In this document: positions 48,806 to 60,394 of the stretch, one piece after another
Layout of the letters: each line of letters begins with the position of its first letter
Position numbering within the stretch: position 1 is the stretch's first letter
Assembly: GCA_009746045.1 (NCBI GenBank)
Contig: RPFO01000288.1
Location: 847,855 to 911,854, forward strand
DNA: 64,000 nt
Direction of reading: 5' to 3'
From: Mesostigma viride
Taxonomy: Eukaryota > Streptophyta > Mesostigmatophyceae > Mesostigmatales > Mesostigmataceae
Notes under the pieces: model-generated
The model's input: only the letters and a program-made list of their open reading frames with translations
Database searches by the model: none
What the model was told of the DNA's origin: nothing
Position numbers and translations under genes: made by a program

Positions 48806-51800
48806 GTGGGGCGGGTGGGGGGGAAGTTGGGGCAGGCGGCGTGAAAGTTGGGGCAGGCGGCGTGGAAGGTGGGGCAGGCGGCGGTGGCCCTCCATAGCGC
48901 GTGCATGAGGGGAGCAGCAGTGGACAAGGGGAGGGGAGCCATCTATGCTGGCGTGGTGGCGGCAGGTAGTGGCGGCAGGTGGTTGCGTGGTGGCGGCATG
49001 GTGGCAGCAGGTGGTGGCATGGTGGTGGCATGGTGGTGGTGAGGTGGCGGACATTTTCCCATGGCCAGGCTTGCAGGTGCGAAACAGGGTATTGCGATGT
49101 CAGCCACTATGTCAGCAACCGCCATGGTGAGGCCAGGGGGCCAGCGTGTTGGAGCCGCAAGCTGCATCCTGTACTCCTTGCAAGGATGGCTGGGCATCTC
49201 GTACAGCAGGTGATGGATCAGGTTTTCTCCACCACGGTTATGCCCCCCACCACGCGATTGTGCCCTCCATCATGCGCTTGTGCCCTCAACCACGCGCTTG
49301 TGCCCTCCCCCACGCTACGTGCGAGTGTTTTTGCTGCCACGGCTGGGGGCCCCTGGTGACCCAGCAGCATAGTTGGTGTTCGTGAATGTCAGGTGGCTGG
49401 CCGTGCGTGTGGCTACTACCTGGCATCCACAAGGGAAGGGTGCCCTCACTGTGGACGGGTTTGCGCACCAACACAGTGGCGTGCGTGCGCATGGTCTCTG
49501 GTCCACCCTTCCCTCAAAGCCGCACACCCTTCAGTGTGTCTATTGTTTTCTGCACACTCGCGCATGCGCTGGCACTCGTCCCACCATTCTTTATCCTGCC
49601 CTCTCCTCCCTCAAGGCATACTTGCTTCCCCCCCCCCCATGCTCGCTTGCTCACTTGCTCACTTGCTCACTTGCTCACTTGCTCACTTGCTCACTTGCTC
49701 ACTTGCTCACTTGCTCACTTGCTCACTTGCTCACTTGCTCACTTGCTCACTTGCTCACTTGCTCACTTGCTCACTTGCTCACTTGCTCACTTGCTCACTT
49801 GCTCACTTGCTCACTTGCTCACTTGCTCACTTGCTCACTTGCTCACTTGCTCACTTGCTCACTTGCTCACTTGCTCACTTGCTCACTTGCTCACTTGCTC
49901 ACTTGCTCACTCGCTCCTCTTCCCCATGCAACGGTCCGCTGCTTCCCATTGCGCCTGGTCGCCAGCTCATGCCGCTGTCTACCTGTTGGTGGCTGTACGT
50001 CGTCAGCGGGCTGACGGGCCTGCGCTACCTGAACGTCCCCATGTTCAGGTGGGTCGTGTCACGATGACCTGTTGTGGGGTCTGCCAGGGTGCCAGCGATG
50101 CCTCCTTGATGGCAGCGCCACCCTGGTTGCTATCTCGATACACAACCCAGCCTGGCCGCAGGTGTGGCATCAGAGGCAACTCTCTCCTACCACGGCATGG
50201 TGCCCCTTGCGCCATCACCCAGCCTGGTAGTGGTGTGCCCCCATGGTTGTGCCCTTATGGCCACGCTCCTCCATCGGTGTAGCCACGGCCCACGCCCTAC
50301 AGCGTCGCATCCAGTGTCCTGTAGCTTCCCATTCAGTGTCCAATACCTTCAGATACAGTGTGCTATAGCTTCCATACAGTGTCCTGCAGCGTCCCATACA
50401 GTAGCCTGTAGCTTCCCATACAGTGTCCAATACCTTCCCATACAGTGACCTGCAGCTTCCCATCCAGTGTCCTGCAGCGTCCCATACAGTGTTCAGTAGC
50501 CTCGCATGGCAACCACTCTCCCGGCATGCTCCTGAGCAGACATCAGATGCTCATTGTTTCCAGGCCCCTGCGCACTCCCCCTTCCCCTCCTGCGCGTGTG
50601 TGGCCCACCTCTGATGGCCGAGCTCCCCCTTCCCCTCCTGCGCGTGTGTGGCCCACCTCGGATGGCCGAGCTCCCCCTTCCCCTCCTGCGCGTGTGTGGC
50701 CCACCTCGGATGGCCGAGCTCCCCCTTCCCCTCCTGCGCGTGTGTGGCCCACCTCGGATGGCCGAGCTCCCCCTTCCCCTCCTGGGCGTGTGTGGCCCAC
50801 CTCGGATGGCCGAGCTCCCCCTTCCCCTCCTGCGCGTGTGTGGCCCACCTCGGATGGCCGAGCTCCCCCTTCCCCTCCTGCGCGTGTGTGGCCCACCTCG
50901 GATGGCCGAGCTCCCCCTTCCCCTCCTGCGCGTGTGTGGTCCACCTCGGATGGCCGAGCTCCCCCTTCCCCTCCTGCGCGTGTGTGGCCCACCTCGGATG
51001 GCCGAGCTCCCCCTTCCCCTCCTGCGCGTGTGTGGCCCACCTCGGATGGCCGAGCTCCCCCTTCCCCTCCTGCGCGTGTGTGGCCCACCTCGGATGGCCG
51101 AGCTCCCCCTTCCCCTCCTGGGCGTGTGTGGCCCACCTCGGATGGCCGAGCTCCCCCTTCCCCTCCTGCGCGTGTGTGGCCCACCTCGGATGGCAGAGCT
51201 CCCCCTTCCCCTCCTGCGCGTGTGTGGCCCACCTCGGATGGCCGAGCTCCCCCTTCCCCTCCTGCGCGTGTGTGGCCCACCTCGGATGGCCGAGCTCCCC
51301 CTCTGCATTCTGCTGCAACTGCGGTTCATGCCATCTGTGCTGCGGTGCCAACACACCCACCAACACACCCACCACCGTGCTGTTTCTTCCAGCATATTGC
51401 GCCGAGCGACCACCATCGTGGTTATGGTGGGCGAGATCCTCTTCTTCAAAAAGTACCCCTCGTGGCAAGCGGTTGGCGCCATCTCCGTCATGGTCACCGG
51501 TAAGCAATGGCACAGTTGCGGTGATGCTCATGCTCACAGTCACCGGTGGGCATTGGCAAAAGCGGGTGGGTGGGGGAGGAAGTAAGGGGGGGGGGGGAAG
51601 GGGAGGGGGGTGGCGGGTGATGGCCATCGGTGAGGGCTACCTCTCCTTCCAAGGCGCGGGCATGCGGGGGTGGGGGGATGTCGTGGGTGAGTGGTGGAGG
51701 GGCACGGTATGAGTGAGGTTTGCTGGTGGCAATGGGGGCATGCTTCATCAGTTGCAAGTAGACCATGTGGGTGCCAAGCCCCCTATTATTTTAGACTCTA

Positions 51801-54800
51801 CCATTGGAGACTCCTATTCAAGTCTGGCTGCTATCTAAATTCCCGTGCCCGTGGCCCTGTGCCCGTGGCCCGTCGCGTCGCCCGTGGCCCGGTGCCCATC
51901 GCCCGTCGCCCGTCGCCCGTTGCCCGCCGCCCGTCGCCCGTTGCAAAAAATTTCTTCCGTCCCTCCGATGCTGAATTGCCCGTGGCTACTGGCCAGTTGG
52001 CTGTGGCTACCGTAGTGGCCCGTCGCCCGTTGCCCGTCATTCCTTCCGTCTGGCGCTGAACCTGCCCACGGCTAGTTGCCTGTGGCTAGTTGCCTGTAGC
52101 TATGGGCCCGTGGCTATTGGCCTGTGGTAGTGGCCCGTTGCCCGTCGCCCGTCGCGGCGTCGCCCGTTGCCCATGAAATTCCTTCCGTCCCTCGCTGAAA
52201 TCGCCCGTGGCTCGTTGCCCGTGGCTACTGTAGCGTCCTGTTGGCTGAAATTCCTTCCGTCCCTGGTTAGCGTATTGGATGTACGCGGGATTCTCGTCGT
52301 AGTAACGTGCTCCTTCGCTGCGCTCCAGAGCGGAGGCCGCCTTCAGCAGCCGCGTGCCTGGCGGCGCGCCTGGCGCTTCGGGAGTAGTGTATCTGTGATT
52401 CCTCCCCTGATCTCCAGAGATCTCTGGAGTACGCCCCAATGGCTGATTTTTGTACCACGATTCGCTACCTAGTTGTCAGCGGTACTCCCCTAATTAGGCG
52501 ACAAACGGTCACGAAGTTCGATGTAGATCGGTGTTAGTTAGGATATTATGAAGGCATGCTTCCATCAGCGCCAGCACGCAGCTTGTGCGCGTGTTGGGCT
52601 GCTGATGAGGGTTTGCTCGGTGGGCCACCACTTAATTGGGGCCATCACATTAATGGGGGCCACCGCATCAATCGGGCCCTCAATTGTGCTGGGCGTGGGG
52701 TGCCCTGGGTGGGCATGTGCTGAATCTCTCTTCTCTGGGGTAGCCCCCACCGGTCTCCCAGTCGCCTGTTGCCCGTCACCCTGGCAGGGTAGCCTGACAC
52801 GCTCCACACGCACCCCTGCCGTCTTGGGTTGCGCAACTCCATGTGGTGGCATCTCCCCAGCCATGCCCTGTGTTGGTGCTTGACTGGCATGGTGGGCCAA
52901 CCCACCAGCATGCCCCAACCCACAAGCATGCCCCAACCCACAAGCATGCCCCAACCAACAAGCATGCCCCAACCCACAAGCATGCCCCAACCAACAAGCA
53001 TGCCCCAACCCACAAGCATGCCCCAACCAACAAGCATGCCCCAACCCACAAGCATGCCCCAACCCACAAGCATGCCCCAACCCACAAGCATGCCCCAACC
53101 CACAAGCATGCCCCAACCCACAAGCATGCCCCAACCCACAAGCATGCCCCAACCCACAAGCATGCCCCAACCCACAAGCATGCCCCAACCAACAAGCATG
53201 CCCCAACCCACCAGCATGCCCCAACCCACAAGCATGCCCCAACCCACCAGCATGCCCCAACCCACAAGCATGCCCCAACCCACAAAGCATGCCCCAACCC
53301 ACCAGCATGCCCCAACCCACAATCATGCCCCAACCCACAAGCATGCCCCAACCCACAAGCATGCCCCAACCCACAAGCATGCCCCAACCCACAAGCATGC
53401 CCCAACCCACAAAGCATGCCCCAACCCACAAGCATGCCCCAACCCACAAGCATGCCCCAACCCACCAGCATGCCCCAACCCACCAGCATGCCCCAACCCA
53501 CAAGCATGCCCCAACCCACAAGCATGCCCCAACCCACAAGCATGCCCCAACCCACAAGCATGCCCCAACCCACCAGCATGCCCCAACCCACAAGCATGCC
53601 CCAACCCACCAGCATGCCCCAACCCACAAGCATGCCCCAACCCACAAAGCATGCCCCAACCCACCAGCATGCCCCAACCCACAATCATGCCCCAACCCAC
53701 AAGCATGCCCCAACCCACCAGCATGCCCCAACCCACAAGCATGCCCCAACCCACAAGCATGCCCCAACCCACAAAGCATGCCCCAACCCACAAGCATGCC
53801 CCAACCCACAAGCATGCCCCAACCCACCAGCATGCCCCAACCCACAAGCATGCCCCAACCCACCAGCATGCCCCAACCCACCAGCATGCCCCAACCCACA
53901 AGCATGCCCCAACCCACAAGCATGCCCCAACCCACAAGCATGCCCCAACCCACAAGCATGCCCCAACCCACCAGCATGCCCCAACCCACAAGCATGCCCC
54001 AACCCACAAGCATGCCCCAACCCGCAAGCATCCCACGCCGCCACCATTCGCCCGTGCCACAGTGGCTAAACGCCATGACCCTTGCCATGATCTATACATG
54101 CTATCTATACACACGGCCCTGGCCATGATCTATATATGCTATCTATACACACCGCCCTGGCCATGATCTATACATGCTATCTATACACACCGCCCTGGCC
54201 ATGATCTATACATGCTATCCATACACACCGCCCTGGCCATGATCTATACATGCTATCTATACACACGGCCCTGGCCATGATCTATACATGCTATCTATAC
54301 ACACGGCCCTGGCCATGATCTATACATGCTATCTATACACACCGCCCTGGCCATGATCTATACATGCTATCCATACACACCGCCCTGGCCATGATCTGTA
54401 CATGCTATCCATACACACCGCCCTGGCCATGATCTGTACATGCTATCCATACACACCGCCCTGGCCATCTCCCACGTGGCCAACAGCGCACATTGCATCT
54501 TGGGGAGATTTGATCGATGCAGTTTCGGATGGGGTCACCGCGAGTGCTCTGCGCGGCTGGTCATGCATGGAGTGCTCCGCGCGGCTGGTAGTGCATGGAG
54601 TGCTGCGCGTGGCTGGTAGTGCATGGAGTGCTCCGCGCGGCTGGTAGTGCATGGAGTGCTGCGCGTGGCTGGTCATGCATGGAGTGGCCCGTGCGGCTGG
54701 TAGTGCATGGAGTGCTGCGCGTGGCTGGTCATGCATGGAGTGCTGCGCGTGGCTGGTCATGCATGGAGTGCTCCGCGCGGCTGGTAGTGCATGGAGTGCT

Positions 54801-57800
54801 CCGCGCGGCTGGTAGTGCATGGAGTGCTGCGCGTGGCTGGTAGTGCATGGAGTGCTGCGCGTGGCTGGTCATGCATGGAGCGGCCCGTGGAAGGTGGCCG
54901 GCCGATGTTCACCTGCGTGTCCCCCCACCCCGGTGGCAGGTAGGTGTTTGCTTGCATGATGAGGCAGGAGGGCGTGCATGGGTTTGGGCTTGGGTCGTGC
55001 CCGGCATGAATCCTGCTCATGGCCGTGCTCCTCACGCGCATCCATGTCCGTCGCCTGCCCCCTTGCGTGCGCAGGTGCCGTCATGGCGTCCGTCTCGGAT
55101 GTTACCTTCAGCCTGCCAGGTGGGTGGGCAGGTGGCCGCTGGGTGGGTGGGGATGGTGGTGTGGCTGTCTGCAGAAAACGTCAAGGGTGCATTATGCATG
55201 CGTGTAGAGGGCATGCGGCATCCTGACTGGATGCAGAAAACATGAACATGTTTTGTGCGAGCGATAGCCACATAGCCATGGCGGTGGCCAGAGAAGCGAA
55301 TTCACCCCCATGAGCATACCGCATCTGCGCGCCGCGTCGTTCTCCCTACCCGCGTGTCCTCCCGATGATCTGTTGGCTACCGCCCCTACAGTGTTGTCCT
55401 GTGGCCATACCCTTGTCGCACTTTCGTGCACGCCACATGTCACGTCATTCTCATCAGGGCCACTCCGTTGTGCTTGTCATCTCGCAAGGCCGCCTGGTGG
55501 CGCTTGACCACGCAGTGCTGCGGCCCCACCGTACCGGCGCCCACCGCCTTCTGTCCTCACCAGTGCCCACTTCGTTGTCTGGCATGCTCCCCCCTTTTCA
55601 GGGCCTTGTTGTGTTAAGTGGAAACAGCCAGCGCAAGCATCCCATTTGTGATGGTACTGCGCGGCCCATCCCCTCCCTGTGCCCCTAATGACCTCGCCTA
55701 GACCCTTCCCTACCCCCGGTACCCCCCCTGCCCCCCCTTTGTGGTGCCCCTGTCGCGCGCCCCCCCCACCCCCCTGCTGAGCTGGCGTAAACATGCGCAG
55801 CGCATGACCCGTGTCCACCTGCTGCGTGCTCCCCGTGTTTTGTTCTTGGCCCCTCCCTCCTCCCCCTGCATCCCCCCCTCGCGGCGCGTGTGCCAGGCTA
55901 CCTCGCGATGGCCATCTGTTGGTTCTCCACCGCAGCATACCTGATGCTCATCAAGCACCTCAAGGTGGGTGGGTGGGTGGGTGCGCATCAAGCGTGTTTG
56001 GAGGTAGGTGAGTGCGCATGCAGCATACTGGGCGTTGCACTGGTCAGCATTTGTTCGCGCCCTCATGCCACACCACAGGGTCCCTCGTGGCCATGCCGCA
56101 CCAAACTGCTGAGGGCTCACCTGCTAGTGGAGGTTGGAGGATGGCGTCTTTTGTGTCCTAGCTTTACGGCGGTTGGTTTTTGCCCCCTGTTGTTGCCACT
56201 TGAAGACCTTGGCGGTGCCCTTTTTCTCCCCTCCGCCGTCAAGCTCCGCTTGACCCGCGCGCTTGTGCCCCTGCCCCCTCAACAAACACGGGTGCCGCAC
56301 CGTGTGAGAAGTGCTAACGTGGCACTGCTGTGCTCATGCCTGCCATGGTATGGCTGCACCCTTGGTCCCTTCGCCCCCCTCGTGCCACCCAGTCGCTGGG
56401 CCTGTCGGACTTCACCATGCTCTTCTACAATAACATGCTGTCGCTGCCGCTCATGGTCGCGTACATACTGCTGGGAACCAACGAGCTGCGCGACGTGGTC
56501 CACTACCCCAAGCTGAGGGACCCTGGCTTCCTGGTGCGTCGCCTAGCATCCTTCACCAAGTCTGCATTTTGCCCCGCTCGCATCCTTCACCAAGTTTCCA
56601 TTTTCCCCCGCTGGCATCGGTCACCAAGTCTGCATTTTCCCCCCCTCGCATCCGTCACCACGTTTGCATTTTCCCCCGCTCGCATCGGTCACGTCAAGTT
56701 TGCATTTTTCCCCGCTCGCATCCTTCACCACGTTTGCATTTTCCCCCGCTCGCATCCGTCACGTCAAGTTTGCATTTTCCCCCACTCGCATCCGTCACGT
56801 CAAGTTTGCATTGTCCCTGCTCGCACCCTTCACCACGTTTGCATTTTCCCCCGCTCGCATCCGTCACCACGTTTGCATTTTCCCCCGCTCGCATCGGTCA
56901 CGTCAAGTTTGAATTTGCATCCGTCGGTATCTCCCCCTTTGTAACACGGTGGCGGCTGCGTGTGTGTGATGTGTCATGCGTAGCTGCAAACACGTATGCG
57001 AACATCGGCGTGTGCGTGTCTGAGCGGGTCATGCGCTTTGATACGTATCCCATGATGCGGAGGCTTCTTGGATGGACAGGCAGACATTCGATGATGCGTC
57101 CGGCATCCGCGTAGGGTGGGTTGCGCTGTCAGCACTACCACATAATGGATGCGCCGGATGGGTTGCACTGCCAGCATTACCACACAACGGATGCGCCGGG
57201 TGGGTTGCGCTGCCAGCACTACCACGCAATGGATGCGCTAGATGGGTTGCGCTGCCAGCATTACCACACAATGGATGCGCTGCCAGCATTACCACACAAT
57301 GGATGTGCCGGATGGGTTGCACTGCCAGCATTACCACACAACGGGTGCGCCGGGTGGGTTGCGCGGCCAGCACTACCACGCAATGGATGCGCTGGATGGG
57401 TTGCGCTGCCAGCATTACCACACAATGGATGCGCTGCCAGCACTACCACACAATGGATGCGCCGGATGGGTTGCACTGCCAGCATTACCAAACAACGGGT
57501 GCGCCGGGTGGGTTGCGCTGCCAGCACTACCCCACAACGAATGCGCCGGGTGGGTTGCGCTGCCACGGTGGTGGCGCGACGCTTCCTGCGGCTTTATCAG
57601 CAGAGCTCACGGCCTGGTCCTGTAGAGCACCTTGTCGCGGCCAGGTTTGCGCAAGGGGGGGAGCGTGCGTGCGTATCAGGTTGTCTCCTTGGTACCAGGT
57701 AGGCCTGCGCGCATACATAGTGCCAGGAGTGTGAACTACCGAGCTGGTCATGGGTGTGGTCTGTCGCACCCACGCACCAGCGCGCCTAGAATGTTAAGCC

Positions 57801-60394
57801 AGCACAGATCACCATGCTACACTCCTTGGTACAAGGTGCGTTGGTTCCTGACTTGCCGGTTGGTGGGCATGGTGCCCCCCCCCCTGCCTGCCCCCCGGGA
57901 AGTCCGCCCTTCCTTGTTGTGTCTGCCTTTTGTGCCCATCGGTCCCCCGCTTTGCTAGTGCACCTGCTGACCCTGCCCTGCCCTGCCCTGCCCTGCCCTG
58001 CCCTGCCCTGCCCTGCCCTGCCCTGCCCTGCCCTGCCCTGCCCTGCCCTGCCCTGCCCTGCCCTGCCCTGCCCTGCCCTGCCCTGCCCTGCCCTGCCCTG
58101 CCCTGCCCTGCCCTGCCCTGCCCTGCCCTGCCCTGCCCTGCCCTGCCCTGCCCTGCCCTGCCCTGCCCTGCCCTGCCCTGCCCTGCCCTGCCCTGCCCTG
58201 CCCTGCCCTGCCCTCCCTCCCCTCCCTCCCCTCCCTCCCTCCCCTCCCCTCCCCTCCCTCCCCTCCCCTCCCCTCCCCTCCCCTCCCCTCCCCTCCCCTC
58301 CCCTCCCCTCCCTCCCCTCCCCTCCCCTCCCCTCCCCTCCCTCCCCTCCCCTCCCCTCCCCTCCCCTCCCCTCCCCTCCGTGCCGTGCGGCCCTGCAGGC
58401 TTTCATGGCCGTCTCAGCCTCGCAGGCGCTGCTCCTAAACGTGTGCGTCTACCGCTGCACGGGCATGAACAGCGCACTCGTCACCTCCTGCATGGGGCAG
58501 GTCAAGAACCTGGTCGTCACCCTGCTGGGTGCGTGCTCTTGCCGTGTGCCTGCCGCGCTGCTGGGTGCGTGCTGCTTGGCGACAGCCGTGCGCCACCGCG
58601 GCGCAGAGGGGATGATGAGCGGGGTTGCCTGCATGTCCGCGTAGCAGGCCGCACAGTTTTGGGCGTGGCAGGGTGGATGTGTGTGCTTGGATTTGCAGGG
58701 CCTTTGTGCGCCTGGCCATGGCAGCAGGCACCCTGGATATCGCGTGATACCGCGTGGTGGCATGTGTTGAATGGATGGTGGACCATGTCAGTCGGGCGGA
58801 TGGGGGCCAAGCCACTGCCAGTACCCTGCCTATGGCGATTGTGTGCATGTGTGGCGTGGCATGGTGTGGTGTGGCGCACGCGTAAGCACGGCGGAGTGCG
58901 CAGGCTTGCAGACGGCTGCCTCGGCTGGTGGTATGGGCCGCCTCACGCATGGCTTTGGTGTTGGTTTGTTTCCTTTCTTGGCACGGGGACAGAACGCGCC
59001 CACGCCTGCGCGCACCGCCAGGACTGGTGGGCGTCGCTGTGATGGCTAGTGGGGTGAATAGCGAGTAGGGTGAATAGCGAGTAGGGTGAATAGCAAGTAG
59101 GGTGCGTAGCGAGTAGGGTGCGTAGCGAGTAGGGTGTGTAGCGAGTAGGGGTGAAGTTTGAGCAGAGTGAGCAAGGCGAGCAGCGTTTGTAGTGGGTGGG
59201 TGCACCAAGTCAGGGTCAGGGTACGCCCGTGCTTTCTCTCCGTGCTCAGGTGGAAGCAGGGCCGGGCACATATTTCCTGCTGAAGTCTCTAGCAGGCAGG
59301 CATAAACTGGGCCATGGGGTGGCAGACTGGACCATGGGCAGACTCGCGACCGTCAGTGCGGGCGTGGTTGCAGGGATGCCATGGCGATGGCGTAGCGTGG
59401 CACGTGTCCAGGTTACACATGCTCATAACCAAGCCTGACCCATGGAATATGCCAGTGGCTGCCCCCCCCTCCCCGCTGTGCGCCCGCAGGGTTCTACCTG
59501 TTCCAGGACATTGTCCACAACGCGCTCAACGACGTGGGTTTGGCCATTGGTGCGTGGTGGTGACGTGGCGCAGGTTAACCGAGGAGCGGTTAACAAAGGA
59601 GCGGGTGAACTAAGGAGAGCTTACGGGTTGGCTAGTCCATGTGATCCCCGGCACACTCTGAAATACCCATAATCTTAGTGATCTGCCTGCAAGATTTAAG
59701 ATCTCAATCATGACCATACATAGAGCTAGGATTCACTAACCACCTTACATCTTGGTAGCCCCTTGGGCTCTTCAGATGTTTAGACGCGTTCCCAGAAGCG
59801 CTTTTCTCCATGATTGATTCTAGTGCCTTAATGGCTTGAGTTGGTTGTCACTGTTGTCTTATAATGATTTGTGTATCTGGCCCATTCCAAACTATCTTTT
59901 ATGCGTGTATGGAATTTTCATTGAACCAGAGCCAAAGCTAGCCACAGCCTTCTTAGTAGTCCTGCTGGCGTTGTGGATAATATCCAGGCAGACAAGTATC
60001 TACCCATACCCTGGTGCCTAGTGCTGGCATCTTCAGACTCATGCAACCTTTGGTATGTGGGAAAACTTCGGATTGAATTTTTCGTCCCTCCTTTCTAGCA
60101 CGCTGGTGGCACTGCATTATGGTGCGTTTTGGGTCTTGAGGTGGAAGGTGGGGGTGGGGAGGGCCAGGTTGGATGTGAAAGCTCAATAGTTTTCCTGCCA
60201 GTTGTATGCCCATCTTAACGTGCTACGTTGGTGTCCTTCCCCCTTGCCCCCCTGCTTTTTCTTCCCCCCCTCCCCCCCTCCCCCCTCCCCACCCCCCACC
60301 CCACACCTCCACATACACAGGGCTGATTGGAAGTGCACTGTTTGCGTTGCAAGGATACTTGGAGCTGCGCAAAAAGTATGACAGCGGCAATTGA
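48467..60394 (+). CDS. nucleotide-sugar transporter, DMT/TPT superfamily, SLC35D-like, nine exons
   Basis: The product should be a Golgi or ER antiporter importing a nucleotide sugar. Exons: 48467-48805, 49966-50048, 51393-51499, 55075-55119, 55897-55964, 56393-56533, 58399-58528, 59490-59549, 60321-60394. All are GT-AG and join in phase to 1047 nt and 348 residues, the normal size for the family, with about ten hydrophobic segments. Family signatures are [10 protein letters not shown] and [11 protein letters not shown] (exon 1), [12 protein letters not shown] (exon 2), ILRRATT (exon 3), [11 protein letters not shown] (exon 6), and [18 protein letters not shown] (exon 7). The YNNMLSLP plus NSALVT combination resembles SLC35D UDP-sugar transporters more than GDP-mannose ones; substrate is not decided. 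The start is the first ATG of the frame, with a 40-residue polar N-terminus. Confidence 0.92.
49641..49916. repeat. (GCTCACTT)n octamer array, intron 1
   Basis: About 34 units, almost perfect, ending about 50 bp before the exon 2 acceptor. Confidence 0.97.
49966..50048 (+). CDS. transporter exon 2
   Basis: It encodes [20 protein letters not shown] and YLNVPMF, phase 2 out. Confidence 0.88.
50295..50495. repeat. short degenerate repeats around CATACAGTGTCC, intron 2
   Basis: CCCATACAGTGTCC-like units of about 18-22 bp recur about ten times with CATCCAGT variants. Confidence 0.7.
50575..51302. repeat. 48-bp minisatellite, about 15 units, intron 2
   Basis: Units read GCGCGTGTGTGGCCCACCTC followed by GGATGGCCGAGCTCCCCC. 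As 48 is a multiple of three, a 16-residue repeat is open in every frame. It stops about 90 bp before exon 3. Confidence 0.97.
51393..51499 (+). CDS. transporter exon 3
   Basis: It encodes [20 protein letters not shown] and [15 protein letters not shown], phase 1 out. Confidence 0.9.
51755..52530. other. inserted-looking segment in intron 3 with GCCCGT repeats and a coding-like stretch
   Basis: 51840-52240 is rich in GCCCGTCGCCCGTTGCC-like units with recurring ATTCCTTCCGTCCCT blocks. On the minus strand 52250-52439 reads as a plausible peptide with an [18 protein letters not shown] stretch that I cannot name. It may be a captured gene fragment. Confidence 0.35.
52898..54030. repeat. 18-bp minisatellite, about 63 units, intron 3
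   Basis: The unit is CAAGCATGCCCCAACCCA with CCAGCATG and AATCATG variants and occasional 19-bp units. Higher-order blocks repeat within it, for example around 53280-53410 and 53640-53780. Confidence 0.97.
54080..54468. repeat. 38-bp minisatellite, about 10 units, intron 3
   Basis: Units contain CCCTGGCCATGATCTATACA and a TGCTATCTATACACAC end. Confidence 0.95.
54543..54885. repeat. 28-bp minisatellite, about 12 units, intron 3
   Basis: Units read GTGCATGGAGTGCTGCGCGT then GGCTGGTA or GGCTGGTC variants. Confidence 0.95.
55075..55119 (+). CDS. transporter exon 4
   Basis: 45-nt microexon encoding [14 protein letters not shown], matching the family GA-x-D-L-F segment. Phase 1 in and out. Confidence 0.85.
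55897..55964 (+). CDS. transporter exon 5
   Basis: It encodes [20 protein letters not shown], a membrane segment. Phase 0 out. Confidence 0.88.
56393..56533 (+). CDS. transporter exon 6
   Basis: It encodes [20 protein letters not shown] and the following loop. Phase 0 in and out. Confidence 0.9.
56545..56925. repeat. about 34-bp degenerate minisatellite, intron 6
   Basis: CGCATCCGTCACCACGTTTG and CATTTTCCCCCGCT blocks alternate about eleven times, with GTCAAG variants. Confidence 0.9.
57115..57562. repeat. minisatellite of mixed 30-42-bp units, intron 6
   Basis: GGTTGCGCTGCCAGCATTAC, CACACAATGGATGCGC and CGGGTGGG blocks recur about a dozen times. Confidence 0.9.
57971..58210. repeat. (CCCTG)n pentamer array, 48 units, intron 6
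   Basis: Perfect pentamers. Confidence 0.98.
58211..58379. repeat. (CCCCT/CCCT)n array directly before exon 7
   Basis: CCCTC and CCCCT units follow on from the CCCTG array and run to 20 bp before the exon 7 acceptor, forming an extreme polypyrimidine tract on the sense strand. Confidence 0.95.
58399..58528 (+). CDS. transporter exon 7
   Basis: It encodes two membrane segments and [20 protein letters not shown]. Phase 1 out. Confidence 0.9.
59050..59160. repeat. 16-bp tandem repeat, about seven units, intron 7
   Basis: Units read GAGTAGGGTGAATAGC or GAGTAGGGTGCGTAGC. Confidence 0.9.
59490..59549 (+). CDS. transporter exon 8
   Basis: It encodes [20 protein letters not shown]. Phase 1 in and out. 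Confidence 0.88.
60321..60394 (+). CDS. transporter exon 9 and stop
   Basis: It encodes the last membrane segment and the tail [11 protein letters not shown] with TGA at 60392-60394. Confidence 0.88.

Noticed and set aside
50445-51712. Regularly spaced 48-bp repeats looked at as a CRISPR-like array or a Pro-rich protein
   Set aside because: No unique spacers, eukaryotic intron context, all frames open.
52565-54166. Frames of about 300-500 codons over the 18-bp minisatellite
   Set aside because: Repeat-driven open frames within transporter intron 3.
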